Positions 50,139 through 57,791 of a DNA stretch of 64,000 bases are shown in pieces. The DNA comes from Streptomyces sp. HM190. GTDB taxonomy: Bacteria > Actinomycetota > Actinomycetes > Streptomycetales > Streptomycetaceae. The notes under the pieces are model-generated. The model worked only from the letters and a program-made list of their open reading frames with translations, had not been told where the DNA came from and ran no database searches. The stretch's first letter is position 1. Each line of letters opens with the position of its first letter. The stretch covers positions 7,440,001 to 7,504,000 of the forward strand of contig NZ_CP047318.1 in assembly GCF_009857135.1 (NCBI RefSeq). Reading direction: 5' to 3'. The position numbers and the translations under genes were made by a program.

Positions 50139-51330
50139 GGAAGTCGCTCTCTGGCCTGGTCGCGGCGGCCCATTCGCGGGCGGCCGCTACGACGGGGGAC
50201 TGGCGCAGGGCGATGGACATCCGCACCAGGTCACGGGGGTTCTCGGCGGGAAGGGTGGGGGTGGCGGCGACGGCCGAGCTGATGACGCGGCCCTCCGGGT
50301 CGTCCTGCCGGGCCCGCACCGCCGCCGTCAGCATCGCGGCGTCGGCCTCGGCCCGCGCCTGCACGGGCTCGGAGCCCGCCGCGACGGCCGCCTCGTAGGC
50401 CCTCGCGCGCACCTCGGAGTCGAAGTACGGATACAGGCTGAGCATGCCGTCGTGGATGTCGGACTCCCGCTGCGTCATCTGCAGTTGCGCGGGCGCCCAC
50501 CAGGAGATCCGCACCTCGTGGCCGGCCTGGGCCCACACCGGCCGCAGCTCCCGCCACAGCGGGCCGAGCCTGCGGTAGGTGGACCAGGTGGTCCAGGAGT
50601 CGCCGATGCGCTGACCGGCGAGCGGCAGACAGAAGCCGACCGCGCTGACCTGGGCGCCGAGCGACGCCAGCACGGGGGCGAGATAGGTGCTCAGGCCGTC
50701 CAGGTCGGCGCCCAGCCAGCGGGCCGCGACGGCGACCAGCTTGGCCGCGGCGAAGGAGACGTTGACGAGGTAGCCGAGCGCGATGATCAGCAGCCCGGCG
50801 CGCAGCCAGCCGCTCACCTGGAGCGCCCAGCGCCAGCACATGACGTGCATGGCGACGCCCGCGACGGTGAGTCCGACGAGGTACAGCACGATCATCTCGC
50901 GCAGGAACGGCGTGTTGGCGTAGTACGTGTCGAAGTCCCGGACCCGCTCCAGCGGGGCGTTCCCGAGCACGAACAGCACCACGATCGCCACGCACACCCC
51001 GGCGTAGCCGGCGATCCAGCGGCGCGAGAGCCGGCGGGTGACCTCGGGCGGGCCGCCCCGCCAGTTGGTGATCAGCACCAGGCAGGAGCCGCTGAACGCG
51101 CTCAGCAGGACGTACACCAGCGCGGCCGACAGGTTGGTGATGCCGGTCAGGCGGTTGACCTCGGTGATCGTCGGGGGCGCGGCGAAGAAGAAGACCAGGG
51201 TCGCCAGGGTCATCAGGGCGCACACGCACCTGATCAGGGGGTCGCCCCAGTTCCGCAGCAGCGCGGGCATCTTCAGGGCGAGGGCGACCGCCATCGCGGC
51301 GGCCGGTACGTAGTAGCTGTGCCCGTCCAT
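50122..51330 (-). CDS. MAB_1171c-like integral membrane protein
   Basis: A protein of 402 residues from ATG 51330. Seven or eight helices occupy about residues 5-250 (for example VPAAAMAVALALKMPALL, ALMTLATLVFFFAAPPTI, WIAGYAGVCVAIVVLFVLG, IVLYLVGLTVAGVAMHVMCW). The C-terminal about 150 residues are soluble and contain RRLGPLWRELRPVWAQAG, then ESDIHDGMLSLYPYFD. The layout matches the MAB_1171c-type proteins that I recall beside XRE-type regulators and HExxH proteins in actinobacteria. The function is not established. It follows the metallopeptidase-like gene by 16 bases and overlaps the FAD gene. Confidence 0.8.
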   Translation of the reverse strand: MDGHSYYVPAAAMAVALALKMPALLRNWGDPLIRCVCALMTLATLVFFFAAPPTITEVNRLTGITNLSAALVYVLLSAFSGSCLVLITNWRGGPPEVTRRLSRRWIAGYAGVCVAIVVLFVLGNAPLERVRDFDTYYANTPFLREMIVLYLVGLTVAGVAMHVMCWRWALQVSGWLRAGLLIIALGYLVNVSFAAAKLVAVAARWLGADLDGLSTYLAPVLASLGAQVSAVGFCLPLAGQRIGDSWTTWSTYRRLGPLWRELRPVWAQAGHEVRISWWAPAQLQMTQRESDIHDGMLSLYPYFDSEVRARAYEAAVAAGSEPVQARAEADAAMLTAAVRARQDDPEGRVISSAVAATPTLPAENPRDLVRMSIALRQSPVVAAAREWAAATRPESDFHERTR

Positions 51331-51346
51331 GGTGTCGGCGGCTGCC

Positions 51347-51904
51347 TCAGCCCTGCGGGCCGCGGTAGCCCAGCGAGGCCCCGATCCGGCCGGCCAGGTG
51401 ATCACGTCGCACCGGCCCGCGCAGCGCGGAACCGGCCAGCCAGGTACGGCACTTGCTGGCGAGCAGCAGACCGAAGCTCTCCGCCTCCTGCTCGTCGGTC
51501 TGGTCGAAACGGGTGCGCGCGGCCACCTTCAGGACCGTCGCCTGCAGGTCGGCGTCGGTGTTCACTAAGCGTGCGGCGACCGCGGCGCCCTCCGCGCCCT
51601 CCACGGGGTGGCCGCAGTGCCCTGCCTGCATGTGCCACAGCTCGTGGCCGAGGATCACCAACTGGTGGTCGGGGGCGGTGCGTTCCTCGATGACGACGAG
51701 GTCCTGGTCGGCCATGTCCAGCCACAGCCCACTGGCCGTGCCCGGCGGGAAGACGGCCGTACGGTAGTGCACGGGGCGGCCGCGGCGTCTGCTCATGGCG
51801 TCGCACAGGGCGCTGTAGAGGTCGGCGGGGTCCGCCGGCGCCGGGAGCGTCAGCTCACCGACCAACTCGCCGCACAGACGGCGCATTTCCTTTCCGATGC
51901 CCAC
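51347..51904 (-). CDS. ImmA/IrrE-like metallopeptidase-type protein (HELWH motif)
   Basis: A protein of 185 residues from GTG 51904, preceded by GGGGGAAGA. The zinc-peptidase motif HELWHMQAGHCGHP lies near residue 98; the upstream strand LVVIEERTAPDHQLVILG and the downstream EQEAESFGLLLAS, which can supply the third ligand, complete the ImmA/IrrE pattern. Such proteins are often annotated as toxin components, but ImmA-type proteins cleave partner repressors. It follows the XRE gene by 14 bases, so cleavage of that regulator is a natural hypothesis. The rest of the operon is a membrane protein and a flavoenzyme. Confidence 0.8.
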   Translation of the reverse strand: MGIGKEMRRLCGELVGELTLPAPADPADLYSALCDAMSRRRGRPVHYRTAVFPPGTASGLWLDMADQDLVVIEERTAPDHQLVILGHELWHMQAGHCGHPVEGAEGAAVAARLVNTDADLQATVLKVAARTRFDQTDEQEAESFGLLLASKCRTWLAGSALRGPVRRDHLAGRIGASLGYRGPQG

Positions 51905-51918
51905 AGATCTTCCCCCGG

Positions 51919-52575
51919 TCAGGACTCGGGCCGCTTGACGCTCTCCAGCAGCATGTCCAGCCACTCCGCCACCTTGTCGCGGTGCTGGTCGGTGGGCAGC
52001 TGGGCCGCCCGCCATGCGATGGAGCGCACACCGTGGTTCTGCAGCAGCCGCTGGAGCGGGTCGTCGGCGGCCTCGGCCGCCGCGCGCTCACGGTCGGCGA
52101 GCTGCTGGAGCAGTTCCTGCTCGGTGCGCATCAGGGCGCTGGCCAGGGCCTCCGGGTCCTCCGCGGTGAGGAAACCGGCGTGGACCCGGAAGAAGCGCTG
52201 GATGGCGTCGCAGTGTTCCATCGTGGGCCGCCGGTCGCCGTTGATCAGGGCACCGGCCTGCTGGCGCGACATCCCCGCGCCGTCGGCGATCTCCTGCTGG
52301 GTGTACTTGCGGCCGTTGGGCTTGAGCCGGGTGCGCCGCAGCAGGTCCAGGCGTTGCAGGAAGCGGGCCTGGACGTCGGGCTCGCCGGCGCGCTGCCCGC
52401 TCAGCAGGGCCTTCACCACCGCCTCGGGGACGCCGGACGCGACCGAGAGCCGACGGGTGTCGAAGACCTCCGCGTGCGCCACGTCCAGCTTGTCCGCCAA
52501 CGCGGTGACTCGCGCCACGACGGCCGGCAGCAGAACCGTCGCCGCGGCGTCCGGAACCTCGAAGCCATCCGTCAC
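51919..52575 (-). CDS. XRE family (helix-turn-helix) regulator
   Basis: A protein of 218 residues from GTG 52575, preceded by AGGAGATC. The helix-turn-helix is YTQQEIADGAGMSRQQAGALINGDRRPTMEHCDAIQRFFRV at about residues 87-127. The N-terminal 80 residues (ARVTALADKLDVAHAEVFDTRRLSVASGVPEAVVKALLSGQ) contain a second partial helix-turn-helix-like stretch, so two DNA-binding units are possible. The C-terminal about 80 residues form acidic helices. It heads the operon with the HELWH protein and may be its substrate. A 22-base inverted repeat lies upstream in the divergent promoter region. Confidence 0.85.
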   Translation of the reverse strand: MTDGFEVPDAAATVLLPAVVARVTALADKLDVAHAEVFDTRRLSVASGVPEAVVKALLSGQRAGEPDVQARFLQRLDLLRRTRLKPNGRKYTQQEIADGAGMSRQQAGALINGDRRPTMEHCDAIQRFFRVHAGFLTAEDPEALASALMRTEQELLQQLADRERAAAEAADDPLQRLLQNHGVRSIAWRAAQLPTDQHRDKVAEWLDMLLESVKRPES

Positions 52576-52717
52576 CGACAGATCTCCTACGTCTCTCTCA
52601 GGCCAATTTCGCGGTACTGCGGAATCCGTGGATCCAAGCCTGGCGCGAGACCCTGGTCCCGGCAAGTACACCGTGAACTGCGGGGAGACTAGCCGCTTCG
52701 TCGAACTCACATCCAGG

Positions 52718-52739
52718 TCTCGCCACAACTGTGGCGAGA
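52718..52739. promoter_or_regulatory. Near-perfect inverted repeat in the XRE / MmyB-like divergent promoter
   Basis: Ten-base arms TCTCGCCACA (52718-52727) and TGTGGCGAGA (52730-52739) pair perfectly around the two-base spacer AC. The site lies 143 bases upstream of the XRE gene and 110 upstream of the MmyB-like gene, so it could control both. The remainder of 52576-52849 is locally less GC-rich, as expected for a promoter region. Confidence 0.75.
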
Positions 52740-52849
52740 TCCAGCCGTCAACCGCCGCCAAATGCCACGATAGTTGACATGGCTCTGTCGGGGGCAGGAG
52801 GATCAAGGCGCCGCGTGAAGGCCGCATAGGCAAGAGGGGTGACCTCCCG

Positions 52850-53533
52850 ATGGCATACCAGGCAGGAGGGCAGCGGTCGGTACCGCGGCCCGTCCCCGAC
52901 ACTCTCGAGGCCCAGGAAGCGCAGGCGTATCTCCAGGACTACGCCGTGATGCTGGACTCGGTCCTCTTCCCGTCCGTCGTGCTCGACCACCGCTGGGACG
53001 TCGTCCTCGCGAACGCCGCGTTCCGGGCGGTCTTCACCGGAGTGGGGCCGCACCCCACGGCCATGCCGGAGGACAACTTCCTCCGCTTCGTGCTCTTCCA
53101 CCCGGACGCCGCCGCGGTCCTCGGGGACCACGAGTCGAGTTGGTGCCTGCCGATGCTCGCCCACTTCGCCGCCGCCGTGGAACGGCACGCCCAGGACCGG
53201 GGTTTGCAGTCCATCCGCCGGGACATAGCCCAGGACCCCATCATGGACGCCGCCTACCGCCACGGCCTGCCGCACTGGCTCCGTACGGTCGGCCCCGGCG
53301 CCGTACGGCACGACGGCGCCGTGCGTCCTCTCGTCCACCCCGACCCCCGCTGGGGCGCCACGCACTGCCGGGTCGTCGACGAGACCCCCGACACCCTCCG
53401 CGACCTGGGCTACACCCGTATGACCCTGGTGCTGCGCGAGACCCGCCGGCAGCCCGACTCCCCCCGCAGGCCCCGCCGCTCCCGGCGGGCCACCGCGGGA
53501 CACCTCAGCGTGGTGCCCTCACCCGTCCGGTGA
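52850..53533 (+). CDS. Stand-alone MmyB-type ligand-binding domain protein
   Basis: A protein of 227 residues, preceded by GAGGGGTG. From about residue 30 to 190 it matches the PAS-like ligand-binding part of MmyB/XRE regulators: MLDSVLFPSVVLDHRWDVVLANAAFRAVFTG, NFLRFVLFHPDA, LRTVGPGAVRHDGAVRPLVHPDPRWG. The helix-turn-helix that normally precedes this domain is absent; the first about 25 residues are polar and the last about 35 are basic and unstructured. It is divergent from the XRE operon, so it may act as a ligand sensor for a DNA-binding partner encoded there (inference). Confidence 0.8.
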   Translation: MAYQAGGQRSVPRPVPDTLEAQEAQAYLQDYAVMLDSVLFPSVVLDHRWDVVLANAAFRAVFTGVGPHPTAMPEDNFLRFVLFHPDAAAVLGDHESSWCLPMLAHFAAAVERHAQDRGLQSIRRDIAQDPIMDAAYRHGLPHWLRTVGPGAVRHDGAVRPLVHPDPRWGATHCRVVDETPDTLRDLGYTRMTLVLRETRRQPDSPRRPRRSRRATAGHLSVVPSPVR

Positions 53534-53542
53534 GCGGCACCC

Positions 53543-53585
53543 CCTCCGGTGCCGCCGGCGTTCAGGTCGCCGACGGCACCGGAGG
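53543..53585. terminator. Bidirectional hairpin terminator
   Basis: Twelve-base arms CCTCCGGTGCCG (53543-53554) and CGGCACCGGAGG (53574-53585) pair perfectly and enclose a further five-base stem (CGGCG/CGCCG) with a seven-base loop. It fills the gap between the convergent MmyB-like and reductase genes. Confidence 0.85.
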
Positions 53586-53599
53586 TCAATCCCTCGCTC

Positions 53600-54553
53600 C
53601 TACAGGTCGAGCACCAGCCGCGGGCCCCGGCAGCGGGACACGCAGATGAGCATGGTTTCTCCTGCCTCGCGCTCCTGGTCGCTCAGCACCGAGTCGCGGT
53701 GGTCGGGCGTGCCGTCCAGGACATCGGTCTCACAGGTCCCGCAGGTGCCCTCCGCGCACGAGTACAGCACCTCCACCCCGGCGGCCCGCACGGTGTCCAG
53801 CACGGAGACCCCCACCGGCACGGTCACCGTCTTCCCCGACCGCTCCAGCACCACCTCGAACTCGCTGTCCGGGCCGGTCTCCTGCTCCTTCGGCCGGAAC
53901 CGCTCCACGCGCAGCGCCCGCCCCGGGCACCGTTCCTCGACCGCGTCGAGCAGCGGACCGGGACCGCAGCAGTAGACGAGGGTGTCCTCGGGCAGCCCGT
54001 CGAGCACCGGACCCAGGTCGAGGAGGCCCGTCTCGTCCTGCGGCGCGACGGTCACCCTGTCCCCGTACGGCGCCAACTCGGCCCGGAACGCCATCGATGC
54101 GCGGCTGCGCCCGCCGTACAGCAGCGACCACTCGGCGCCCGCCGCCTCGACCGCCGCCAGCATCGGCAGGATCGGCGTGATACCGATGCCGCCGGCCACG
54201 AACCGGTAGCGCGGCGCGGGCTCCAGGGCGAATTTGTTGCGCGGCCCGCGCACCCGCACCTTGTCGCCCTGGCGCAACTCCGTGTGCACGAACGCCGATC
54301 CACCGCGCCCGTCGGGCTCCCGCAGGACCCCGATCCGCCAGGTGTGCCGGTCCGCCGGGTCACCGCACAGCGAGTACTGCCGCTCCAGCTCCGGGCCGAG
54401 CAGCACATCGATGTGCGCGCCGGGCTCCCAGGAGGGGAGTTCCTCGCCGAGCGGATGGCGCAACGTGAGCACGAGGATGCCGTCGGCGGCGAACTCCCTT
54501 GCAGCGACCACGAGTTCGGCCTCGTGCGGCGACGAGGTCGAGGAGGGGGTCAT
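53600..54553 (-). CDS. Ferredoxin reductase, phthalate dioxygenase reductase/VanB type
   Basis: A protein of 317 residues. The order is FMN domain (RQYSLCGDPADRHTWRIGVLRE near residue 67), NAD domain (FVAGGIGITPILPMLAAVE near 122) and C-terminal plant-type [2Fe-2S] domain (YSCAEGTCGTCETDVLDG near 263, with the last cysteine in MLICVSRC). It passes electrons from NAD(P)H to a Rieske oxygenase. ATG 54553 overlaps the stop of the 72-residue protein as ATGA. The oxygenase is two genes upstream in the same operon. Confidence 0.93.
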   Translation of the reverse strand: MTPSSTSSPHEAELVVAAREFAADGILVLTLRHPLGEELPSWEPGAHIDVLLGPELERQYSLCGDPADRHTWRIGVLREPDGRGGSAFVHTELRQGDKVRVRGPRNKFALEPAPRYRFVAGGIGITPILPMLAAVEAAGAEWSLLYGGRSRASMAFRAELAPYGDRVTVAPQDETGLLDLGPVLDGLPEDTLVYCCGPGPLLDAVEERCPGRALRVERFRPKEQETGPDSEFEVVLERSGKTVTVPVGVSVLDTVRAAGVEVLYSCAEGTCGTCETDVLDGTPDHRDSVLSDQEREAGETMLICVSRCRGPRLVLDL

Positions 54554-54768
54554 GAGCTGTTCCCTTGCGGCTCGTGTCCTTGCGGGGCGTGTCCCCGGGG
54601 CTCGTGTCCCTGGGGATGGGCGAGCATCCACTCCCACATCTCGATCGGGTCCTGCGCGGTGTGCTCGCGTCCGCAGTGGCAGGTGCCGTGCAGGACGTCT
54701 GTGCCCGGCAGCCAGTCCACGCGGTAGATCTCACCCGTACGGAAGGGCGCGGCAGGGGAGGCGCTCAC
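54550..54768 (-). CDS. 72-aa protein with CHC motif between Rieske oxygenase and its reductase
   Basis: GTG 54768 overlaps the oxygenase stop (GTGA) and the stop overlaps the reductase ATG (ATGA), so it is translated between the two. The sequence has TGEIYRVDWLPGTDVLHGTCHCGREHTAQDPIEMWEWMLAHP, with Cys-His-Cys and a nearby His that could bind a metal, and ends in the repeat PQGHEPRGHAPQGHEPQG, encoded by 15-base DNA repeats. It resembles no ferredoxin I know and the cysteines are too few for a cluster of its own. It is a good candidate for an oxygenase accessory or metal-site protein (inference). Confidence 0.75.
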   Translation of the reverse strand: MSASPAAPFRTGEIYRVDWLPGTDVLHGTCHCGREHTAQDPIEMWEWMLAHPQGHEPRGHAPQGHEPQGNSS

Positions 54769-55835
54769 CGGACCTTCTCCTCGGGCTTCGCGCCCTCCTC
54801 GACCAGTCGGGCGAGGATACGGCGGGCTGCCAGACCGCCGGTGTCGATGTTGATGCTCAGCTCCTGGTAGCCGGTGCGCTCCGTGCCGAGCGTCCTCTGC
54901 AGCAGGTTGAGCGCGTCGACGTCCTGCATGACGACGGTGTGGTTGTTGTTCCGCAGGAACTCGGTGACCTCGTCGTCCTCGGTCGCCCAGTCGCGCGAGA
55001 CCATCCAGAAGTCGTACACCTTGCCGTCCGTCGACGGGGTGATCGCGTAGGTGACCTCGGTGTGGAAGCCGTTCGGGTCGCTGCCGTCGGCCTCGGGTAC
55101 CACGCCGACCGGGGCGACCCGGCTGTGCAGCAGGTACAGGCAGGGCGCGAAGTACTCGATGTCCTGCCAGCGGGTGATGCGGCCGGTGATGCCGGTGGAC
55201 CTGGCGTAGAACGGCGGGCACTCGGCGTCGTCCATGTGCCGGCTGACCCGGACGATGCCGGCGCCCTCGTCGACCTCGGTGGTGATCGGCGTCTCGGCGA
55301 CCTCCGGGGTGCCGATGTAGCCGCCGTGCAGATACGTCTCGTGGGACAGGTCGAGCAGGTTGTCGACGAGGAGCCCGTAGTCGGCGTCGATCGGTTCCAT
55401 GCCGCGCACGGTGACCCAGCCGGGGGAGTCCAGGTGCTTCGCCCGGGGGATCGTCTGCGGGTCGGCGAGTGCCGGGTCGCCTATCCACACCCAGATCAGC
55501 GAGTCCTGCTCGACCACCGGGTACGAGGCCACCCGCGCGGTCCGCGGAACGCGCTTCTGCCCCGGCACGTACACACAGGTCCCGGTCGTGTCGTACGTGA
55601 AGCCGTGGTAGCCGCACACGATCCGGTCGCCGTCGAGCCGGGTGGGCGTCTCGGACAGCGGGTACCGCCGGTGCACGCACCGGTCGTGCAGCGCGACGGG
55701 CGTGCCCTCCTCCTCCGTCCGGTAGAGGACGAGCGGTTCGCCGAGGATCGTCCGGCCGAGCAACTCCCGCCCGACCTCCTGGGCGTAGGCGGCGACGTAC
55801 CACTGGTTCCTGGCGAAGGCGGTCATGTGAGGCAT
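54765..55835 (-). CDS. Rieske [2Fe-2S] aromatic ring-hydroxylating/O-demethylating oxygenase, VanA-like
   Basis: A protein of 356 residues from ATG 55835 (ATG 55826 is also possible). The Rieske motif is DRCVHRRYPLSE near residue 45 and CGYHGFTYD near 66. The non-heme iron site begins LLVDNLLDLSHETYLHGG near 150, with the bridging Asp and two His. The size and one-subunit layout match VanA-type O-demethylases, which act on methoxylated aromatics. It is the first gene of the operon with the 72-residue protein and the VanB-type reductase. The actual substrate is not readable. Confidence 0.92.
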   Translation of the reverse strand: MPHMTAFARNQWYVAAYAQEVGRELLGRTILGEPLVLYRTEEEGTPVALHDRCVHRRYPLSETPTRLDGDRIVCGYHGFTYDTTGTCVYVPGQKRVPRTARVASYPVVEQDSLIWVWIGDPALADPQTIPRAKHLDSPGWVTVRGMEPIDADYGLLVDNLLDLSHETYLHGGYIGTPEVAETPITTEVDEGAGIVRVSRHMDDAECPPFYARSTGITGRITRWQDIEYFAPCLYLLHSRVAPVGVVPEADGSDPNGFHTEVTYAITPSTDGKVYDFWMVSRDWATEDDEVTEFLRNNNHTVVMQDVDALNLLQRTLGTERTGYQELSINIDTGGLAARRILARLVEEGAKPEEKVR

Positions 55836-56329
55836 GGGCGGTCCCGTCCCTGTCGGCGGGGCGTCGTCACCCCGCGTGCCGTGGTGGGAACCAGGGTCGT
55901 GAGACTTGCACCGGCTCGGCAAGGCGGCTTCTGCCAGGCGGAAGAACTTCTGTAAAGAACCTGGTCACAGCCCTGCTCTGTCCGTCCCTAGGCGCCAGAG
56001 CGGAGGGCCGCGTGGTGCGGCCGTTCGGTTCGCGCTTGGGGGTGGTCGGAGAGGGCGACAGCGAGAGCGACTACTCACTGCGTGGCGTTGATCAGCCAAA
56101 TATGTCCCCTTGATTTCGATTGCGAGACTCCGCTGCCGACGGATGCTCGGTACCGCGGCAAGAAATCAGCATCACTGCAGGTCAACTGCTGATCCTGATC
56201 CTTGTGGAGTCCGGGGTCCTCGGGACGAATCCGGTTCGAATCCGCACCCTTTCGCGCCGTTGAGGGTGTCGCCGCTGGCCAGGAGGGGGGAAGGCACGTG
56301 CTGGATCGCATCGCGGACGGGGGCGGCGC
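55836..56329. other. Gene-free stretch with unclear remnants
   Basis: About 500 bases upstream of the Rieske operon. A minus-strand frame ending near 56075 carries HIWLINATQ but has no start signal or family match. GGTTCGAATCC near 56231 resembles a tRNA T-loop, but no acceptor or anticodon arm fits. The area next to it holds an IS3 relic, so this is probably decayed mobile DNA plus the oxygenase promoter. Confidence 0.5.
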
Positions 56330-56515
56330 GGCGAGCAGTCGGACCGACGAGCCGCTGGACAGGCGTTGGGCGGGCGTCGTCCCTGGCTCGCGCCAGGCGG
56401 GCCGGGGAGGCCTTCAGTCACCGGTAGAACCCGGACCGGGAGGCCTCCAGGACCCGGCACGGCCGCTTGACCCCGAAGGCGCGCGATGATCCTCAACGAA
56501 CTGGAAACGGCTCAC
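56330..56515 (-). pseudogene. IS3-family transposase OrfB relic
   Basis: From GTG 56515 the frame reads VSRFQFVEDHRA, the usual start of IS3 OrfB. After a frameshift near 56475, positions 56471-56421 encode VKRPCRVLEASRSGFYR, and then a TGA (56420-56418) replaces the expected tryptophan codon before LKASPARLARARDD. Two lesions within 60 codons plus loss of the rest of the 280-residue integrase domain make it a dead fragment. No OrfA or terminal repeats remain. It lies directly behind the stop of the FAD monooxygenase gene. Confidence 0.75.
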
Positions 56516-56536
56516 CAGTCGGTCTCGTGTGGTGGG

Positions 56537-57709
56537 TCAGCCCATCAGGGCTTTGCCGAGCCTGGCGCCGGCCGGGGTGGAGATCGCGCGGATCAGGGTG
56601 CTGCGAGCGACGCGGCCCAAGCGGTTGGCGGGCATGAAGAAGTGCCGCATGCGCAGGGCTTCCTTCTGGTGGCGGGTGACATGCGGGCGCATCTGCTGTT
56701 CCCAGCTGCCCAGGGCGGTGGCCAGGTCACCGTCTTCGGTGAGCAGCCGGGCCAGCAGTTCGCCGCCGGCGATGCCCATGCCGGAACCCTGGCCGGAGTG
56801 CAGGGTCATGCACCAGGCGGAGTCACCGAGCAGGACCACCCGGCCCTGGCTCCAGCGGCTCATGTGGATCTGGCTGACCTGGTCGAACAGGACGGACTCG
56901 GAGCGGTCCATCGCCTCCAGCATGGCCGGCACGAGGTCCCCGCCGAAGCCGGCGAAGGCCTCGCGCAGGGCGACCGAGGGCTTCTTGCGGATCTCGGCGG
57001 CGGGCCAGTCGGTGCGGTAGAGCAGGAAGGCGACCGCGGGGTGGTCGCGATAGCTGTTGATCCAGGCGGAGCGCCCGGGGGCGGTGGCGACCGCGCTGTC
57101 GCCCTCTCGCAGACCGGACAGCGGGCCGTCCATGAGACAGGCGGCCACGACGTGGTCGAAGTCCTTGCGGTAGAGGTCCTCGGGGCCGAAGACCAGTGAA
57201 CGGACGGTGGAGTGGATGCCGTCGGCCCCGATGAGCAGGTCCGCGCTCTCCACGGACCCGTCGGTGAGGGTCACCGTCACCTGGTCGCGGTCCTGGGTGA
57301 TGGTCGCGGGCCCGGTGCCGTAGCGGATCTCCACCAGGTCCTGGACGGCTTCGTACAGGACCCGCTCCAGGTCGCTGCGCAGCAGCAGTCGCATCGGGGT
57401 GCCGTTGACCTGTTCGGGGAAGGTCAGGCCCGGTGTGAGACGGCCGCGGGAATCGACTTCGAACATGCGCCCGTCGGGGTCGCGGCGGTCCGGGAGTGAG
57501 TCCAGGATGCCCAGGCGTTCGGCGGCGGTGTAGCCGGGGCCGTTGAAGCGGACGAAGTAGCCGCCGGTGCGACGCTGGGGGGCCCGCTCGACGATCAGGG
57601 GCTGCCATCCGGCCCGGTGCAGGCTCAGTGCCGCGGCCAGTCCGGAGATGCCGGATCCGACGATGAGGGCGCGACGGACACCCTGTGGGGGGAGTGACGA
57701 AGAGGTCAT
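56537..57709 (-). CDS. FAD-dependent monooxygenase (class A, TetX/rifampicin-monooxygenase-like group)
   Basis: A protein of 390 residues. The dinucleotide motif is RRALIVGSGISGLAAALSLHRAGW near residue 10, with E at the end of the second strand (IVERAPQRR); GADGIHSTVRSLVFG near 158 is the DG motif and RVVLLGDSAWCMTLHSGQGSGMGIAGGELLA near 290 the GD motif. This is the flavin hydroxylase family that includes antibiotic-inactivating enzymes. It is divergent from a TetR gene, with a long operator between, a layout typical of inducible detoxification. The substrate is unknown. Confidence 0.9.
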   Translation of the reverse strand: MTSSSLPPQGVRRALIVGSGISGLAAALSLHRAGWQPLIVERAPQRRTGGYFVRFNGPGYTAAERLGILDSLPDRRDPDGRMFEVDSRGRLTPGLTFPEQVNGTPMRLLLRSDLERVLYEAVQDLVEIRYGTGPATITQDRDQVTVTLTDGSVESADLLIGADGIHSTVRSLVFGPEDLYRKDFDHVVAACLMDGPLSGLREGDSAVATAPGRSAWINSYRDHPAVAFLLYRTDWPAAEIRKKPSVALREAFAGFGGDLVPAMLEAMDRSESVLFDQVSQIHMSRWSQGRVVLLGDSAWCMTLHSGQGSGMGIAGGELLARLLTEDGDLATALGSWEQQMRPHVTRHQKEALRMRHFFMPANRLGRVARSTLIRAISTPAGARLGKALMG

Positions 57710-57733
57710 GCCTCGATCGTACCCCTGATCGAT

Positions 57734-57768
57734 ACTGGATGACCAGATTCGAAATTTGGTCATCCAGT
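57734..57768. promoter_or_regulatory. TetR operator between FAD monooxygenase and TetR genes
   Basis: Twelve-base arms ACTGGATGACCA (57734-57745) and TGGTCATCCAGT (57757-57768) pair perfectly around an 11-base spacer, itself partly symmetric (ATTCGAAAT). It occupies most of the 82-base space between the two start codons, so one site can repress both promoters. Confidence 0.9.
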
Positions 57769-57791
57769 GACGGGGGTGGGATGCTGTGCTC

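Noticed and set aside
56215..56250. A GGTTCGAATCC T-loop-like sequence suggesting a tRNA or attachment site
   Set aside because: The flanking stem has mismatches and no acceptor, D or anticodon arm fits within 90 bases on either side.
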